In this document: positions 15,803 through 25,332 of the stretch, piece by piece | Layout: each line of letters begins with the position of its first letter | Numbering within the stretch: position 1 is the first letter of the stretch | Assembly: GCF_002086815.1 (NCBI RefSeq) | Contig: NZ_MVID01000035.1 | Coordinates: forward strand, 1 to 64,000 | Source of the DNA: Mycolicibacterium parafortuitum | GTDB lineage: Bacteria; Actinomycetota; Actinomycetes; Mycobacteriales; Mycobacteriaceae | Length of the DNA: 64,000 nt | Reading direction: 5' to 3' | The notes under the pieces: generated by a model | Database searches by the model: none | Told to the model about the DNA's origin: nothing | What the model saw: only the letters and a program-made list of their open reading frames with translations | Translations under genes and position numbers: made by a program

Positions 15803-18483
15803 GAGAGTGCGGCCAGCCGCGCCTTGATCCGTTCCACTTCCTCACCGGCGACCTGCTGGCGCGCCCGGATCTTGTCGACGACCGCCTCGGGAGCCTTGGC
15901 CAGGAACGCGTCGTTGCCGAGTTTCGCCGACGTGCCGGCCAGCTCTTTCTCGGCGGCGGCGAGATCCTTTTCCAGCCTGCGGCGTTCGGCGTCGACGTCG
16001 ACGGTGCCGGAGGTGTCCACCTCGACGACGACCGTGGCCGAGGACAACCGCACCTCGACCGCCGCCGACGGGGTGAAACCGTCGGCGGGCGGGGTCAGCC
16101 AGGCCAGCGCGGTGACGGCGGGCACGTGGGCGTCCAGACCCGCGGCGGTCACCTCCGACAGCCGGGCAGGCACCTTCTGCCGGTCGGCCAGGCCCTGGTC
16201 GCTGCGGAACCGGCGGACCTCGGTGATCAGCTTCTGCATATCGGCGATCCGTTGCGCCGCAGCATGATCGGCCGCGAATCCGCTGGGCTGCGGCCAGTCC
16301 GCGATGACCAGCGACTCACCCCCGGTCAACGTCTTCCACAGCACCTCGGTGACGAACGGCATCACCGGGTGCAGCAGCTTGAGCAGCGTGTCCAGCACCG
16401 CGGCGAGCACCGCTGTAGTGCGTGCGGTATGTGCCTCTTCCTGGCCGAGTTGGACTTTCGCCAACTCCAGATACCAGTCGCAGAACTCGTCCCACGCGAA
16501 GTGGTAGAGCGCCTCACAGGCCCGGTTGAACTCGTAGGCGTCGAGGGCGGCGTCGACGTCCGCGCGGACCTCTTCGAGCCTGCCGAGGATCCACCGGTCG
16601 GCGTCGGTCAGTTCGGCGGCCGGCGGCAGCGGGGCCGGGCTGGCCCCGTTGAGCAGTGCGAACCGGGTGGCGTTGAACAGCTTCGTGGCGAAGTTGCGGG
16701 ACGCGCGGGCGTGGTCCTCGCCGATCGCGAGGTCGCCGCCCGGGCTGGCGCCGCGGGCCAGGGTGAACCGCAGCGCGTCGGCGCCGAAGGCCTCCACCCA
16801 GTCCAGCGGGTCGATGCCGTTGCCGCGCGACTTGCTCATCTTGCGGCCGAACTCGTCGCGGATCAGGCCGTGCAGGAACACGTTCTCGAACGGCACCTGC
16901 GCACCCCGGGCGCCGTCGCCGGTGATCGCCGGGTCGTCGCCGACGAAGGTGCCGAACATCATCATCCGGGCCACCCAGAAGAACAGGATGTCGTAGCCGG
17001 TGACCAGCACCGTCGTCGGATAGAACTTCTCCAACTCGGGGGTGCGGTCCGGCCAGCCCATCGTCGAGAACGGCCACAGCGCGGAGCTGAACCAGGTGTC
17101 CAGCACGTCCGGGTCCTGTTCCCAGCCCTCGGGCGGGGTCTCGTCGGGGCCGACACAGACGGTCTCGCCGTTGGGGCCGTGCCAGATCGGGATGCGGTGG
17201 CCCCACCACAGCTGGCGCGAGATGCACCAGTCGTGCATGTTGTCCACCCAGGCGAACCACCGCGGTTCCAGGCTCGCCGGATGGATCACGGTGTCGCCGT
17301 TGCGGACTGCGTCGCCGGCCGCCTTGGCCAGCGACTCCACCTTGACCCACCACTGCAGGCTCAGCCGGGGTTCGATCGGCTCACCGCTGCGCTCGGAATG
17401 CCCGACGCTGTGCAGGTACGGCCGCTTCTCGTCGACGATGCGGCCCTGGGCGGCGAGCGCCTCCCGCACCGCGACGCGGGCCGCGAAGCGGTCCATGCCG
17501 TCGAACTGCGTGCCGGTGTTGGCGACGCGGCCCTTCGTGTCGAGCATCGTCGGCATCGGCAGCTGGTGGCGCAGGCCGATCTCGAAGTCGTTGGGATCGT
17601 GCGCCGGGGTGACCTTGACTGCGCCGGTGCCGAATTCGGGGTCGACGTGCGAGTCGGCGACGACGATGAGCTCGGTGTCGAGGAACGGGTGCGGCAGCGT
17701 CGTGCCGACGAGGTGGCGGTAGCGGTCGTCGTCGGGGTGCACCGCGATCGCGGTGTCGCCGAGCATCGTCTCCAGCCGGGTGGTGGCCACGACGATGTGC
17801 GGCTCGGCGTCGTCCATCGAGCCGTACCGGAACGACACCAGCTCACCCTCGACGTCCTCGTACTTGACCTCGAGGTCGGAGATCGCGGTCTCCAGCACCG
17901 GGGACCAGTTGACCAGCCGCTCGGCCTGGTAGATCAGCCCGGCGTCGAAGAGCCGTTTGAAGATCGTGCGGACGGCGCGCGACAGCGTCTCGTCCATTGT
18001 GAAGCGGTCGCGACTCCAGTCGACCCCGTCGCCGATGCGGCGCATCTGCGCCCCGATGGTGCCGCCGGACTCGCGCTTCCAGTCCCACACCTTCTCGATG
18101 AACTGCTCGCGGCCGAGGTCTTCCTTGGTCTTGCCGTCGGCGGCCAGCTGCTTCTCGACCAGCGTCTGGGTGGCGATGCCGGCGTGGTCCATCCCGGGCA
18201 GCCACAGCACCTCGTAGCCCTGCATGCGCTTGCGCCGGGTCAGCGCGTCCATCAGGGTGTGGTCCAGCGCGTGGCCCATGTGCAGGCTGCCGGTCACGTT
18301 GGGCGGCGGCAGCACGATCGAGTACGCGGGCTTGTCGCTCGCGGGGTCGGCGGTGAAGTAGCCGGCCTTGACCCAGCCGTCGTACAGATCGCTCTCCACC
18401 GCCCCCGGATCCCAGGACTTGGGCAGGGAGTCGAGCTCGGGGACGCCGCGCGCGTCACCGTCGGAATTGGGCTGGGAAGTCAC
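15799..18483 (-). CDS. valS: Valyl-tRNA synthetase
   Basis: Class I aminoacyl-tRNA synthetase of 894 residues. The HIGH-type motif is in PPNVTGSLHMGHAL near residue 60 and KMSKS in GRKMSKSRGNGIDPLDW near 555. The editing (CP1) domain lies between them, the anticodon-binding domain follows, and a C-terminal coiled-coil arm (DVDAERRRLEKDLAAAEKEL) is typical of ValRS. No T-box or other leader is evident in the short upstream gap. Confidence 0.98.
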   Translation of the reverse strand: MTSQPNSDGDARGVPELDSLPKSWDPGAVESDLYDGWVKAGYFTADPASDKPAYSIVLPPPNVTGSLHMGHALDHTLMDALTRRKRMQGYEVLWLPGMDHAGIATQTLVEKQLAADGKTKEDLGREQFIEKVWDWKRESGGTIGAQMRRIGDGVDWSRDRFTMDETLSRAVRTIFKRLFDAGLIYQAERLVNWSPVLETAISDLEVKYEDVEGELVSFRYGSMDDAEPHIVVATTRLETMLGDTAIAVHPDDDRYRHLVGTTLPHPFLDTELIVVADSHVDPEFGTGAVKVTPAHDPNDFEIGLRHQLPMPTMLDTKGRVANTGTQFDGMDRFAARVAVREALAAQGRIVDEKRPYLHSVGHSERSGEPIEPRLSLQWWVKVESLAKAAGDAVRNGDTVIHPASLEPRWFAWVDNMHDWCISRQLWWGHRIPIWHGPNGETVCVGPDETPPEGWEQDPDVLDTWFSSALWPFSTMGWPDRTPELEKFYPTTVLVTGYDILFFWVARMMMFGTFVGDDPAITGDGARGAQVPFENVFLHGLIRDEFGRKMSKSRGNGIDPLDWVEAFGADALRFTLARGASPGGDLAIGEDHARASRNFATKLFNATRFALLNGASPAPLPPAAELTDADRWILGRLEEVRADVDAALDAYEFNRACEALYHFAWDEFCDWYLELAKVQLGQEEAHTARTTAVLAAVLDTLLKLLHPVMPFVTEVLWKTLTGGESLVIADWPQPSGFAADHAAAQRIADMQKLITEVRRFRSDQGLADRQKVPARLSEVTAAGLDAHVPAVTALAWLTPPADGFTPSAAVEVRLSSATVVVEVDTSGTVDVDAERRRLEKDLAAAEKELAGTSAKLGNDAFLAKAPEAVVDKIRARQQVAGEEVERIKARLAALS

Positions 18484-18536
18484 CGCGCCATTCTAGGAAG
18501 TCCCTGCGGATGGTTCGGTCGCGCCCGACGGACCGG

Positions 18537-19130
18537 CTATTTTCGCCCGCCCAACAGGCCGCCCAGGATGTCGCCGAGGGGTCCGCCCTTGTCCCCGCCG
18601 AGCACGCTGCCCAGGATGCTGCCCAGCGGGTTGTCGCCTCCGCCGCCGGCGCCCTGCCCGCCGCCGAGGATTCCGCCGAGGATGTCGCCGAGTCCGCCCC
18701 CGGACTGACCCGACGGCGCGCTCTGCCCACCCGAGAGCTTCCTGCCGATGTAGGCGAGCACGATCGGCGCGAGGATCGGCAGCAGCTTGTTGATCAGCTC
18801 GCTGTTCCCGGCGCCGCCGCCGGACAAGGCCGAAGCGACCTGACCGGTGTCGTTGCCACCGAAGATCTTCGCGATCGCCTTGGATCCGTCGGCTTCGTCG
18901 ACCTGGTCGACGTCGACGCCGCCGTCGAGCAGACCGCTGGCGGCGTGGTTGTCCGCCGCGGCGGCGATACCTGCCGCGGCGCCGGGGTCCGCGGCGTTGT
19001 GCTGCAGCCCGCCGACCAGCACCGGCAGCAGTGTTTTCACCGCGCTGCCGACCTCGTTCTCGTCCGCGCCCAGCCGCTGCGCGATCTGCTGTGTGGGTAT
19101 CTGCGCGTAGAGATCATCGAGGTCGGCCAT
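18537..19130 (-). CDS. DUF937 domain protein with Gly-rich tail
   Basis: Protein of 197 residues starting MADLDDLYAQIPTQQIAQRLG. Residues about 1-120 fit the helical DUF937 fold. From about 140 the sequence is a repetitive Gly/Leu/Ile tail built on GGLGDILGGILGG-like units. No signal peptide is seen. Function unknown. It sits 53 bp upstream of valS on the same strand and may share its transcript. Confidence 0.8.
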   Translation of the reverse strand: MADLDDLYAQIPTQQIAQRLGADENEVGSAVKTLLPVLVGGLQHNAADPGAAAGIAAAADNHAASGLLDGGVDVDQVDEADGSKAIAKIFGGNDTGQVASALSGGGAGNSELINKLLPILAPIVLAYIGRKLSGGQSAPSGQSGGGLGDILGGILGGGQGAGGGGDNPLGSILGSVLGGDKGGPLGDILGGLLGGRK

Positions 19131-19173
19131 GATCCGACGGTAGACCCGCCGACCGGCGCCCGGAAGACTTCGG

Positions 19174-20430
19174 CTAGTTCAATCGCGTGACGTCGAGGGA
19201 GACCTGCGCGGCGGGGAATCGGGCCAGCAGCGCATCGCCCATCGCGGCCGCCGGGGTCAGGATTCCGTGCAGGTCGGACAGCTTGTCGCGGTCCAGCGCG
19301 AGCGCCAGGCCGCTCTCGCCGAGCAGCACCGCGGTGGCCTTGTACCCGGGGTCGCCCTGCTGCGACATCCGGGCCACGTAGCGCGCCCCCTTGGTGGTGG
19401 TGGTGTACGTCTCGACGGTGTAGTGACCACGCTCGCGGGTGCGTTCGTCGGGTCCGGTACCCGGCTTGGGCAGCACACGCTCGAGCATGCCGCGCGGGAC
19501 GCGGTCGAGGAACCGGGTGCCGAGTCCGAAGGTGGCGGCATTGCCCGCCGTCGCCATCGCCGCGAGTACCGGTGCGGCCACGGAGCGGCCGAGGCTCATC
19601 TGCTCGGCGTACTCGAAGCGCCGGCCGTAGCCGTAGCCGAGCAGCGCGTTGCTCCGCCGCACGATCCGCGAGTTGGGGATCGCCATCGGGAACGCGCCCA
19701 CCCAGTAGCCGGACAGTTCGGGGGCGATCTCCCGGCCGCGCCGCCACCGGGCGTCGGGTTGGGCCCCGAGTTCGGGTTCGGCGGCCCGGTCGGGGCTCAG
19801 CGTGTACGGATCCTCGACCAGCCGCCGTCCATCGGGGTCCTGTGCGGCCTCGCGCACGAACTCGATCATCGACGCCATGGTGCCGCCCGATACGCCGCCG
19901 GCGAAGCTCTTCGCGACGAAGTTGGTGTCGGTGAGCTCGCCGGTGCCGTCCTGCTGCGTCTGTCGGTACAGCGCGAACACCGTCAGATCGGACGGGATGG
20001 AATCGAACCCGCAGGCGTGCACGATGCGTGCCCCGGTCTCGACGGCCTGCTCGTGGTACTGGTCGATGGCCTTGCGGACGAACAGGCTCTCGCCGGTCAG
20101 GTCGGCGTAGTCGGTGCCCGCGGCCGCGCAGGCGGCCACCAGCGGCAGCCCGTAACGCAGGTAGGGGCCGACCGTGGTGATCACGACGCGGGTGCCGGCG
20201 GCCATCTCGTTGAGGGTCGACGGCTGCGACGCGTCGGCGACGATCAGAGGCCAGTCCTGCGCCGCCTCGCCGAGCGAGTCGCGCACGGCGAGCAACTTGT
20301 CGGTGGAACGGCCGGCCAGCGCGATCCGGGCACCCGTGCCGGCGGTGGCCAGGTATTGCGCGGTGAGTTTCCCGACGAATCCGGTGGCTCCGTACAGGAC
20401 GATGTCGTGGTCGCGCTGGTTTCCACTCAT
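19174..20430 (-). CDS. Saccharopine dehydrogenase-like NAD(P)-binding protein (trans-acting enoyl reductase family)
   Basis: Protein of 418 residues with an N-terminal Rossmann motif DIVLYGATGFVGKLTAQYL and the family hallmark HACGFDSIPSDLTV near residue 125. Mycobacterial members include the trans-acting enoyl reductase Rv2953, but the copy beside valS (Rv2449c position) has no assigned substrate. ATG at 20430 is chosen because the Rossmann fold begins ten residues later; the longer open frame upstream is antisense-like. Codirectional with the DUF937 gene. Confidence 0.85.
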   Translation of the reverse strand: MSGNQRDHDIVLYGATGFVGKLTAQYLATAGTGARIALAGRSTDKLLAVRDSLGEAAQDWPLIVADASQPSTLNEMAAGTRVVITTVGPYLRYGLPLVAACAAAGTDYADLTGESLFVRKAIDQYHEQAVETGARIVHACGFDSIPSDLTVFALYRQTQQDGTGELTDTNFVAKSFAGGVSGGTMASMIEFVREAAQDPDGRRLVEDPYTLSPDRAAEPELGAQPDARWRRGREIAPELSGYWVGAFPMAIPNSRIVRRSNALLGYGYGRRFEYAEQMSLGRSVAAPVLAAMATAGNAATFGLGTRFLDRVPRGMLERVLPKPGTGPDERTRERGHYTVETYTTTTKGARYVARMSQQGDPGYKATAVLLGESGLALALDRDKLSDLHGILTPAAAMGDALLARFPAAQVSLDVTRLN

Positions 20431-20441
20431 GTCCGCCGACG

Positions 20442-22454
20442 CTACCCGAGCAGTTCGGGCACCCCGCTGTCCTCTCCGAGCACGTGCCCGCCGAGAAACG
20501 CGAGCACCACCTCGTACCAGAGCTTGGCGTGCTGCGGGCTCAGGACCCAGTGGTTCTCCGACGGGAAGTACAGGAACCGGTGCACGGTGGAGCCCGTTTC
20601 GGGACCGGAGTCGGCGGCGGGCAGCGCCGAGCGGCTGAGCAGGTCGTACCACAGCCGCAGCGCCTCGCCGATCGGCACGCGATAGTCCTTGTCGCCGTGG
20701 ATGACCAGCATCGGGGTCCGGATCTGGTCGACGAAAAGGTGCGGCGAGTTCGCGCTCGTCATCTCCGGGGTCATCTCCCTGGCCCACCAGTAGCTGCCGT
20801 CGGTGGTGCCGCCGAACTGGTCGAGCGCCCACAGGCTGGCGTGGGTCACGATCGCGGCGAAACGGTCGGTGTGGCCGGCGATCCAGTTCGCCATGTACCC
20901 ACCGAACGAACCACCCATCGCCGCAGTGCGGGTGTCGTCCACCCTCGGATGCGCGCATGCCGCGTCGGTAGCCGCCATCAGATCGGTGTACGGGGCGAAA
21001 CCCCATGCCCCCCAGCCGCGTTGGATGAAGTCCTGGCCGTACCCGGTGGACAGCGCCGGGTCGGGCAGCAGCACCGCATAGCCCTGCGCGGCCATCAGCC
21101 ACGGATTCCAGCGCCAGTGCCAGGTGTTCCAGCTGCCCAATGGGCCGCCGTGGATCCACAGCACCAGCGGCGCGGGTGCTTCCCCGTCGGGCAGCACCAG
21201 CCACGACCGGACCGGCATCCCATCCTCGGCGGTGGCGGTGATCTCGGTGAGGCTTCCCGGAAGTTCGGGCAGTGCAACGCAATCCAGCACGGTCACCGAT
21301 CCGTCCGGGTCGATCCGGACCGGATGCTGCGGGGTCGAATACGAGCCGCGCAATGCGAAGAGCACTCCCCCGGGCGCGGTGCGCACGTCGGAGTAGGTGT
21401 GATCGTCGGCGACGACGGCATTCACCGCCCCGGTCTGCGGGTCCACCGCGAAGATCGGCCCGCGCCCGTTCTCGTCGGCGGTGACGATCAGCGTCGAGCC
21501 GTCGTGCGACCAGGTCACCGAGGTGGGCCAGCGGTCCCAGCCACCGGTCAGCTCGCACGGTTCTTCGCCGAATCGCAGCAGCCCCAATGTGATCCGGGGC
21601 GCTTGATGCGGCGTGGACAGAGTCTCCCGCAGATACGCCACCGACTGTCCGTCCGGAGCGATCGCCGGGAACCCGAGGTCGGCGCCGGGGTCGTCGGCGA
21701 TCACGGCGCGCTCTGCCGTCGCCATGTCGATCCGGACCAGGACGCTCCGCAAGGCCGCCCCCGGTGCCGCGACGTTCCAGGACGTGACCACGAAGGTGCC
21801 GTCTCGACTGATGTCGAAGTGACTGTCGCGCAGCGCGCCTGCGGGGTCGGGAGTGAGATCGCGGCGAGTGTCGCCGTCGGCGTGGAACAGGTGCGTCTGC
21901 GCGGGCCCGATGTCGTGATCCCAGGACCGCACCGGGTATCCGGTGTGCAGGATCGCCGACACCTTGTTGTCCTTGCGCGCGGCGCGCAGCTTCTCGTCGG
22001 CGTCGAGGTCGGTGGCCGAGGGCAGCATCGACGAGGCCAGCACGGTCGCGCCGCCGGCGGACACCACGCCGTCGACACCGCCGGGCATCGTGCACACCTG
22101 GTAGGCCTCCCCTCCCGGCGCGGGCAGACACCACAACGCCTTGGGCGGCTTGTCCTCACCGGCGTCCGGCCGGGAGGCCAGGAAGAGCAGATCGCCGTCG
22201 GCGGTGAACGCCGGAGCCGACTCCCCCGTCCTGCCGTGGGTGATCCGCCGGGCCGGCAGGCGCCCTGCCGGGTCGAGTTCCCACAGCGCGCTGACGAACT
22301 CGGTGCGCTTGTCGTCGAGCGCCGCGACGGTCGTCACGACGCGGCTGCCGTCGGGCGACACCGCCAGTCCCGAGACCCGGGGCAGGGACAGAAACTCGTC
22401 GAGGTTGTGAAACGGTGTGCTGGATACCGGATTCGCGTCCGAATGAGCGGCCAT
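20442..22454 (-). CDS. S9-family prolyl oligopeptidase-like serine peptidase
   Basis: Protein of 670 residues with an N-terminal beta-propeller (about 1-400, WD40-like PD40 repeats such as LAVSPDGSRVV and WSHDGSTLI) and a C-terminal alpha/beta hydrolase domain. The nucleophile lies in GGSFGGYMANW near residue 510, the Asp in HGDKDYRVP and the His in ENHWV. Probably a cytoplasmic dipeptidyl or acylaminoacyl peptidase. ATG at 22454 has a good ribosome site (GAAGAAGG), better than an in-frame ATG at 22490. Relative to the tuberculosis gene order this begins the inserted segment. Confidence 0.88.
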   Translation of the reverse strand: MAAHSDANPVSSTPFHNLDEFLSLPRVSGLAVSPDGSRVVTTVAALDDKRTEFVSALWELDPAGRLPARRITHGRTGESAPAFTADGDLLFLASRPDAGEDKPPKALWCLPAPGGEAYQVCTMPGGVDGVVSAGGATVLASSMLPSATDLDADEKLRAARKDNKVSAILHTGYPVRSWDHDIGPAQTHLFHADGDTRRDLTPDPAGALRDSHFDISRDGTFVVTSWNVAAPGAALRSVLVRIDMATAERAVIADDPGADLGFPAIAPDGQSVAYLRETLSTPHQAPRITLGLLRFGEEPCELTGGWDRWPTSVTWSHDGSTLIVTADENGRGPIFAVDPQTGAVNAVVADDHTYSDVRTAPGGVLFALRGSYSTPQHPVRIDPDGSVTVLDCVALPELPGSLTEITATAEDGMPVRSWLVLPDGEAPAPLVLWIHGGPLGSWNTWHWRWNPWLMAAQGYAVLLPDPALSTGYGQDFIQRGWGAWGFAPYTDLMAATDAACAHPRVDDTRTAAMGGSFGGYMANWIAGHTDRFAAIVTHASLWALDQFGGTTDGSYWWAREMTPEMTSANSPHLFVDQIRTPMLVIHGDKDYRVPIGEALRLWYDLLSRSALPAADSGPETGSTVHRFLYFPSENHWVLSPQHAKLWYEVVLAFLGGHVLGEDSGVPELLG

Positions 22455-22506
22455 GCCTTCTTCGTAACACAGCACACCGTACGACTTCACACGGAATTAA
22501 CTCGCC

Positions 22507-22530
22507 TTGACAGGTGGGACACATTCCCAC
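22507..22530 (+). promoter_or_regulatory. Putative amt promoter/operator
   Basis: TTGACA at 22507–22512 is followed directly by the inverted repeat GTGGGA-N5-TCCCAC (22514–22530), about 100 bp upstream of the Amt gene. The arrangement suggests a -35 element with an overlapping operator. No clear GlnR box was recognised. Confidence 0.4.
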
Positions 22531-22630
22531 GGTTAGCGTCAACCCTCGTACACCATCAGTACCTCGAGAACACTACGAATAAACGCGGCGACTCGGGGCA
22601 CGTCATTCAACCCACACGGCGGAGGTCCCT

Positions 22631-23965
22631 TTGACACCTGAAGTGGAGGACGCACTCGCAACGATGGCGTCCGTCAACAATGAATTCTTCTACTGGATGT
22701 CCATCGCGCTGATGATGCTCATCCACGCGGGATTCCTCGCCTACGAAGTGGGCGCCTCGCGATCGAAGAACGTTCTGGCGACGGCCATGAAGAACCTGCT
22801 TGCGTTCGCCACCATCGTGGCGTCGTTCTTCTTCGTCGGCTGGTTCCTCTACAACGCGATGCCCAGCGGCTTCATCGAGTTCAACGATGCGGCCAAGGCG
22901 GCATTGCCGTGGAGCGACAACATGGGCCCGAACACCGCGGACTCGGGCAGCGGGATCTTCTGGGGGGCGTTCGCGCTCTTCGCGGCCACCACCGGGTCGA
23001 TCATGTCCGGCGCTGTGCTGGAACGGATCCGGACGAGCGGCTTCCTGGTGCTGACAGTCCTGGTCGGCTCGGTGACCTGGATCATCGGCGCCGCGTGGGG
23101 CTGGCACGGTGCCGGCTGGATGCTCACCAAGCTCGGCTTCCACGACGTGGGTGCGGCCGGCTGCGTGCACATGATCGCCGGGTTCGCCGCGCTGGGCATC
23201 CTGATCAACCTCGGTCCGCGCATCGGCCGCTTCCGCGCCGACGGCACCGCCGTGACGATCCGGCCGCACAACCTGCCGCTGACGATGCTCGGCCTGTTCC
23301 TGATCTTCACCGGGTTCTTCGGCTTCCTGATGGGCTGTGTCATCTACGGCGCCGACGGCTACGCGACGATCTACGCGAGCCCGACGACGTTGAGCGCGTT
23401 CGCATTCAACACCCTGATGGCCCTGGCCGGCGGCATCATCGGCGCCTACCTGACGTCTCGCGGTGAACCGTTCTGGACCATCTCGGGCGGCCTGGCCGGC
23501 GTCATCGGCTGCGCCTCCGGTCTGGACCTCTACCACCCGGCCCTGACGTTCATCCTGGGCCTGGGCGCGGGCGCGCTGATCCCGTACATCGGCAAGCTGC
23601 TGGAGAAGTTCAAGATCGACGACGTGGTCGGCGCGTTCTCCGTCCACGGCGGCATCGGCCTGTACTCGGTGCTGATGGCCGGGGTGTTCCTGTCCGGCTA
23701 CCCGAATACCGACGGCAACCCGTCGATCACGCTCTGGGGCCAGGCCGTCGGGGCGCTGGTGTTCGCCGCGCTCGGCTTCTTCCCGACGTACTTCCTGTCG
23801 CTGCTGCTGAAGAAGGTTGGGCTGCTGCGCATCCCGAAGGAGGTCGAGGAGCAGGGTCTGGACCTCAGCGAGGTGCCCGCGACCCCGTACCCCGAAGGTA
23901 TCCCGGTGACGGTGATGCCCGTCAACGGCGGCAAGGCACTGGTCGGCACGATGGAGGTGAAGTAA
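22631..23965 (+). CDS. amt: Ammonium transporter (Amt/MEP/Rh family)
   Basis: Membrane protein of 444 residues with about eleven transmembrane segments. The twin pore histidines are recognisable in AAGCVHMIAGFAALG and GAFSVHGGIGLYS. It carries ammonium, and in some members methylammonium, across the inner membrane. The TTG start at 22631 is supported by GGAGG about 8 bp upstream. No cleavable signal peptide is evident. A 72-residue membrane protein abuts the stop codon. No glnK/glnD follows, unlike the classical amtB locus; convergent to it lies a methylamine-oxidation-type operon. Confidence 0.88.
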   Translation: MTPEVEDALATMASVNNEFFYWMSIALMMLIHAGFLAYEVGASRSKNVLATAMKNLLAFATIVASFFFVGWFLYNAMPSGFIEFNDAAKAALPWSDNMGPNTADSGSGIFWGAFALFAATTGSIMSGAVLERIRTSGFLVLTVLVGSVTWIIGAAWGWHGAGWMLTKLGFHDVGAAGCVHMIAGFAALGILINLGPRIGRFRADGTAVTIRPHNLPLTMLGLFLIFTGFFGFLMGCVIYGADGYATIYASPTTLSAFAFNTLMALAGGIIGAYLTSRGEPFWTISGGLAGVIGCASGLDLYHPALTFILGLGAGALIPYIGKLLEKFKIDDVVGAFSVHGGIGLYSVLMAGVFLSGYPNTDGNPSITLWGQAVGALVFAALGFFPTYFLSLLLKKVGLLRIPKEVEEQGLDLSEVPATPYPEGIPVTVMPVNGGKALVGTMEVK

Positions 23966-24184
23966 GTGTTCAGTCCTATCGACAGTTATGACGTGCCCGG
24001 AGTGGTGTTCACGTTCGGCGGCTTCTCCGTCGGCGTGTGGCTGAGCTTCATCGTCGCGGTCCTGCTGTTCGTCGGGTTCTTCGTGCGGATGATCCAGCAC
24101 GAGAACAAGGCGTACAAGGCGATCATCGAGCACAAGCCGGTGGAGCCGGGACCGGCCGCGGAGGGAGAACCGACACCGTACTGA
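23966..24184 (+). CDS. Small single-pass membrane protein paired with Amt
   Basis: Protein of 72 residues: a short polar N-terminus (MFSPIDSYDVPGVVF), one hydrophobic helix (about 20-42, VGVWLSFIVAVLLFVGFFVRM) and a charged C-terminal tail ending EGEPTPY. The GTG start is directly adjacent to the amt TAA stop, so it is almost certainly co-translated. I recognise no family. It may be an accessory subunit or regulator of the transporter. A strong hairpin terminator follows 40 bp later, closing a two-gene operon. Confidence 0.7.
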   Translation: MFSPIDSYDVPGVVFTFGGFSVGVWLSFIVAVLLFVGFFVRMIQHENKAYKAIIEHKPVEPGPAAEGEPTPY

Positions 24185-24223
24185 GTCCCGCAGGGGAACG
24201 TCTCGACAAAAGGGGAACTACGG

Positions 24224-24255
24224 AATCGCCCGGATCCGAAAGGATCCGGGCGATT
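24224..24255 (+). terminator. GAAA-loop hairpin terminator
   Basis: Perfect 14-bp stem closed by a GAAA tetraloop, ending the amt–small-protein operon. Only a short T-run follows, as is usual for mycobacterial terminators. Confidence 0.85.
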
Positions 24256-24285
24256 TCGCGTCCCCGGTCAGGCGCCGATCGCACG

Positions 24286-24345
24286 CCGAATGCACGGTTT
24301 CTGTCGGATTCAGGTGGGCGATCCGGTCAGAAACCGTGCATTCGG
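24286..24345. repeat. Long inverted repeat between convergent operons
   Basis: Perfect 18-bp arms at 24286–24303 and 24328–24345 with a 24-nt loop. It lies after the amt operon terminator and before the 3' end of the convergent monooxygenase operon, so it could terminate transcription from that side. It resembles in architecture the repeats at 36200 and 43163. Confidence 0.75.
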
Positions 24346-24354
24346 TGCGGGGTG

Positions 24355-25332
24355 TCAGCCCGCGTTCTGAAGCCAGGCCACCGCGCGGTCGCGGTAGGCG
24401 ATGATGCCCTTGTAATCGGCCATGTCGTCGGGAAGGTCGGCGAGCACCGCCGCGGCGCGCACGCGCCACGGCTCATAGGCCGCCAGATCGGCCAGCGGCA
24501 GCATGTAGGTGCGGATCAGGAAGCAGATCGATCCCGACTCGGGCAGCCGGATCAGGTGCTGCACCTCGACCCGCAGGTGTACCCGGCGCCCGAACTCCTC
24601 GTCGGACACGGACTGGATCAGGGTGCGGTCGGGACCCCACTCGTGATAGCGCTCGGTCGACACGTCGAGACGCCGGTCGATGGTCAGGGTCCAGTTGGTC
24701 CGCCGGTAGGTCTCGCCGGGTTGTAGCCGCATCAGGAACTCACGGGCGCGGGTGATCACGCCGGTCTGGCGCAGCCGTGGGACCGGACCGTGGATCTCCA
24801 GAAAGGTCATCCCCACGTCGAACCCGAACGACCAGTCGGCCGCGAAGGTCACCACCCCGGCGTCGCCGAACAGATCGCCGTCGCGCTGGTCGAGCAGCAC
24901 GATGTCCTCCTGTACCTGGCCGCCGATGTAGGCGAGCGGCTCGGCAGGCAGGGTCGACTCGTCCCCCAATACGAAATCCTGGGTGATGCCGAGACGGTCG
25001 TTGCACCATCGCCAGCCCGCCCCGGTGCGCTGCAGCGACATCGTGTCCGGGTAGGCGGTGGCCATCTCGCGCATCAGGGTCATCATCGCGTCCCAGCACG
25101 CCGTCCTCATATGGGGCAGCACGGCGTACCGGGTCGGATCGGCGGCGAGAATCGCTGCGCGCTCGGCGAGTTCGGCTTCGTATTCGCTGTCGACGTCGAC
25201 CACCCGCTCGCCCCAGCGTCCCGCCGGGGTGGGGACCGTCGCGCCCGCGGGCTCGACGTTGGTGGTGTAGCGGTAGCTGTCCGCGGCGAACGGGAACGGG
25301 AACGTTTCGATCAGGTCCGGTGCCGAGATCAC
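24355..25332 (-). CDS. DUF3445/heme-dependent oxidative N-demethylase-like subunit
   Basis: Protein of 325 residues of the DUF3445 family, whose characterised relatives are heme-dependent oxidative N-demethylase and the heme subunit of dimethylamine monooxygenase. Family-like segments include SLQRTGAGWRWCNDRLGITQ and RTNWTLTIDRR. It probably oxidises a secondary amine such as dimethylamine, with electrons from the adjacent reductase. GTG at 25332 overlaps the reductase stop by 4 bp and is in coupled register. Last gene of a three-gene operon; substrate is inferred from the gene set. Confidence 0.78.
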   Translation of the reverse strand: MISAPDLIETFPFPFAADSYRYTTNVEPAGATVPTPAGRWGERVVDVDSEYEAELAERAAILAADPTRYAVLPHMRTACWDAMMTLMREMATAYPDTMSLQRTGAGWRWCNDRLGITQDFVLGDESTLPAEPLAYIGGQVQEDIVLLDQRDGDLFGDAGVVTFAADWSFGFDVGMTFLEIHGPVPRLRQTGVITRAREFLMRLQPGETYRRTNWTLTIDRRLDVSTERYHEWGPDRTLIQSVSDEEFGRRVHLRVEVQHLIRLPESGSICFLIRTYMLPLADLAAYEPWRVRAAAVLADLPDDMADYKGIIAYRDRAVAWLQNAG

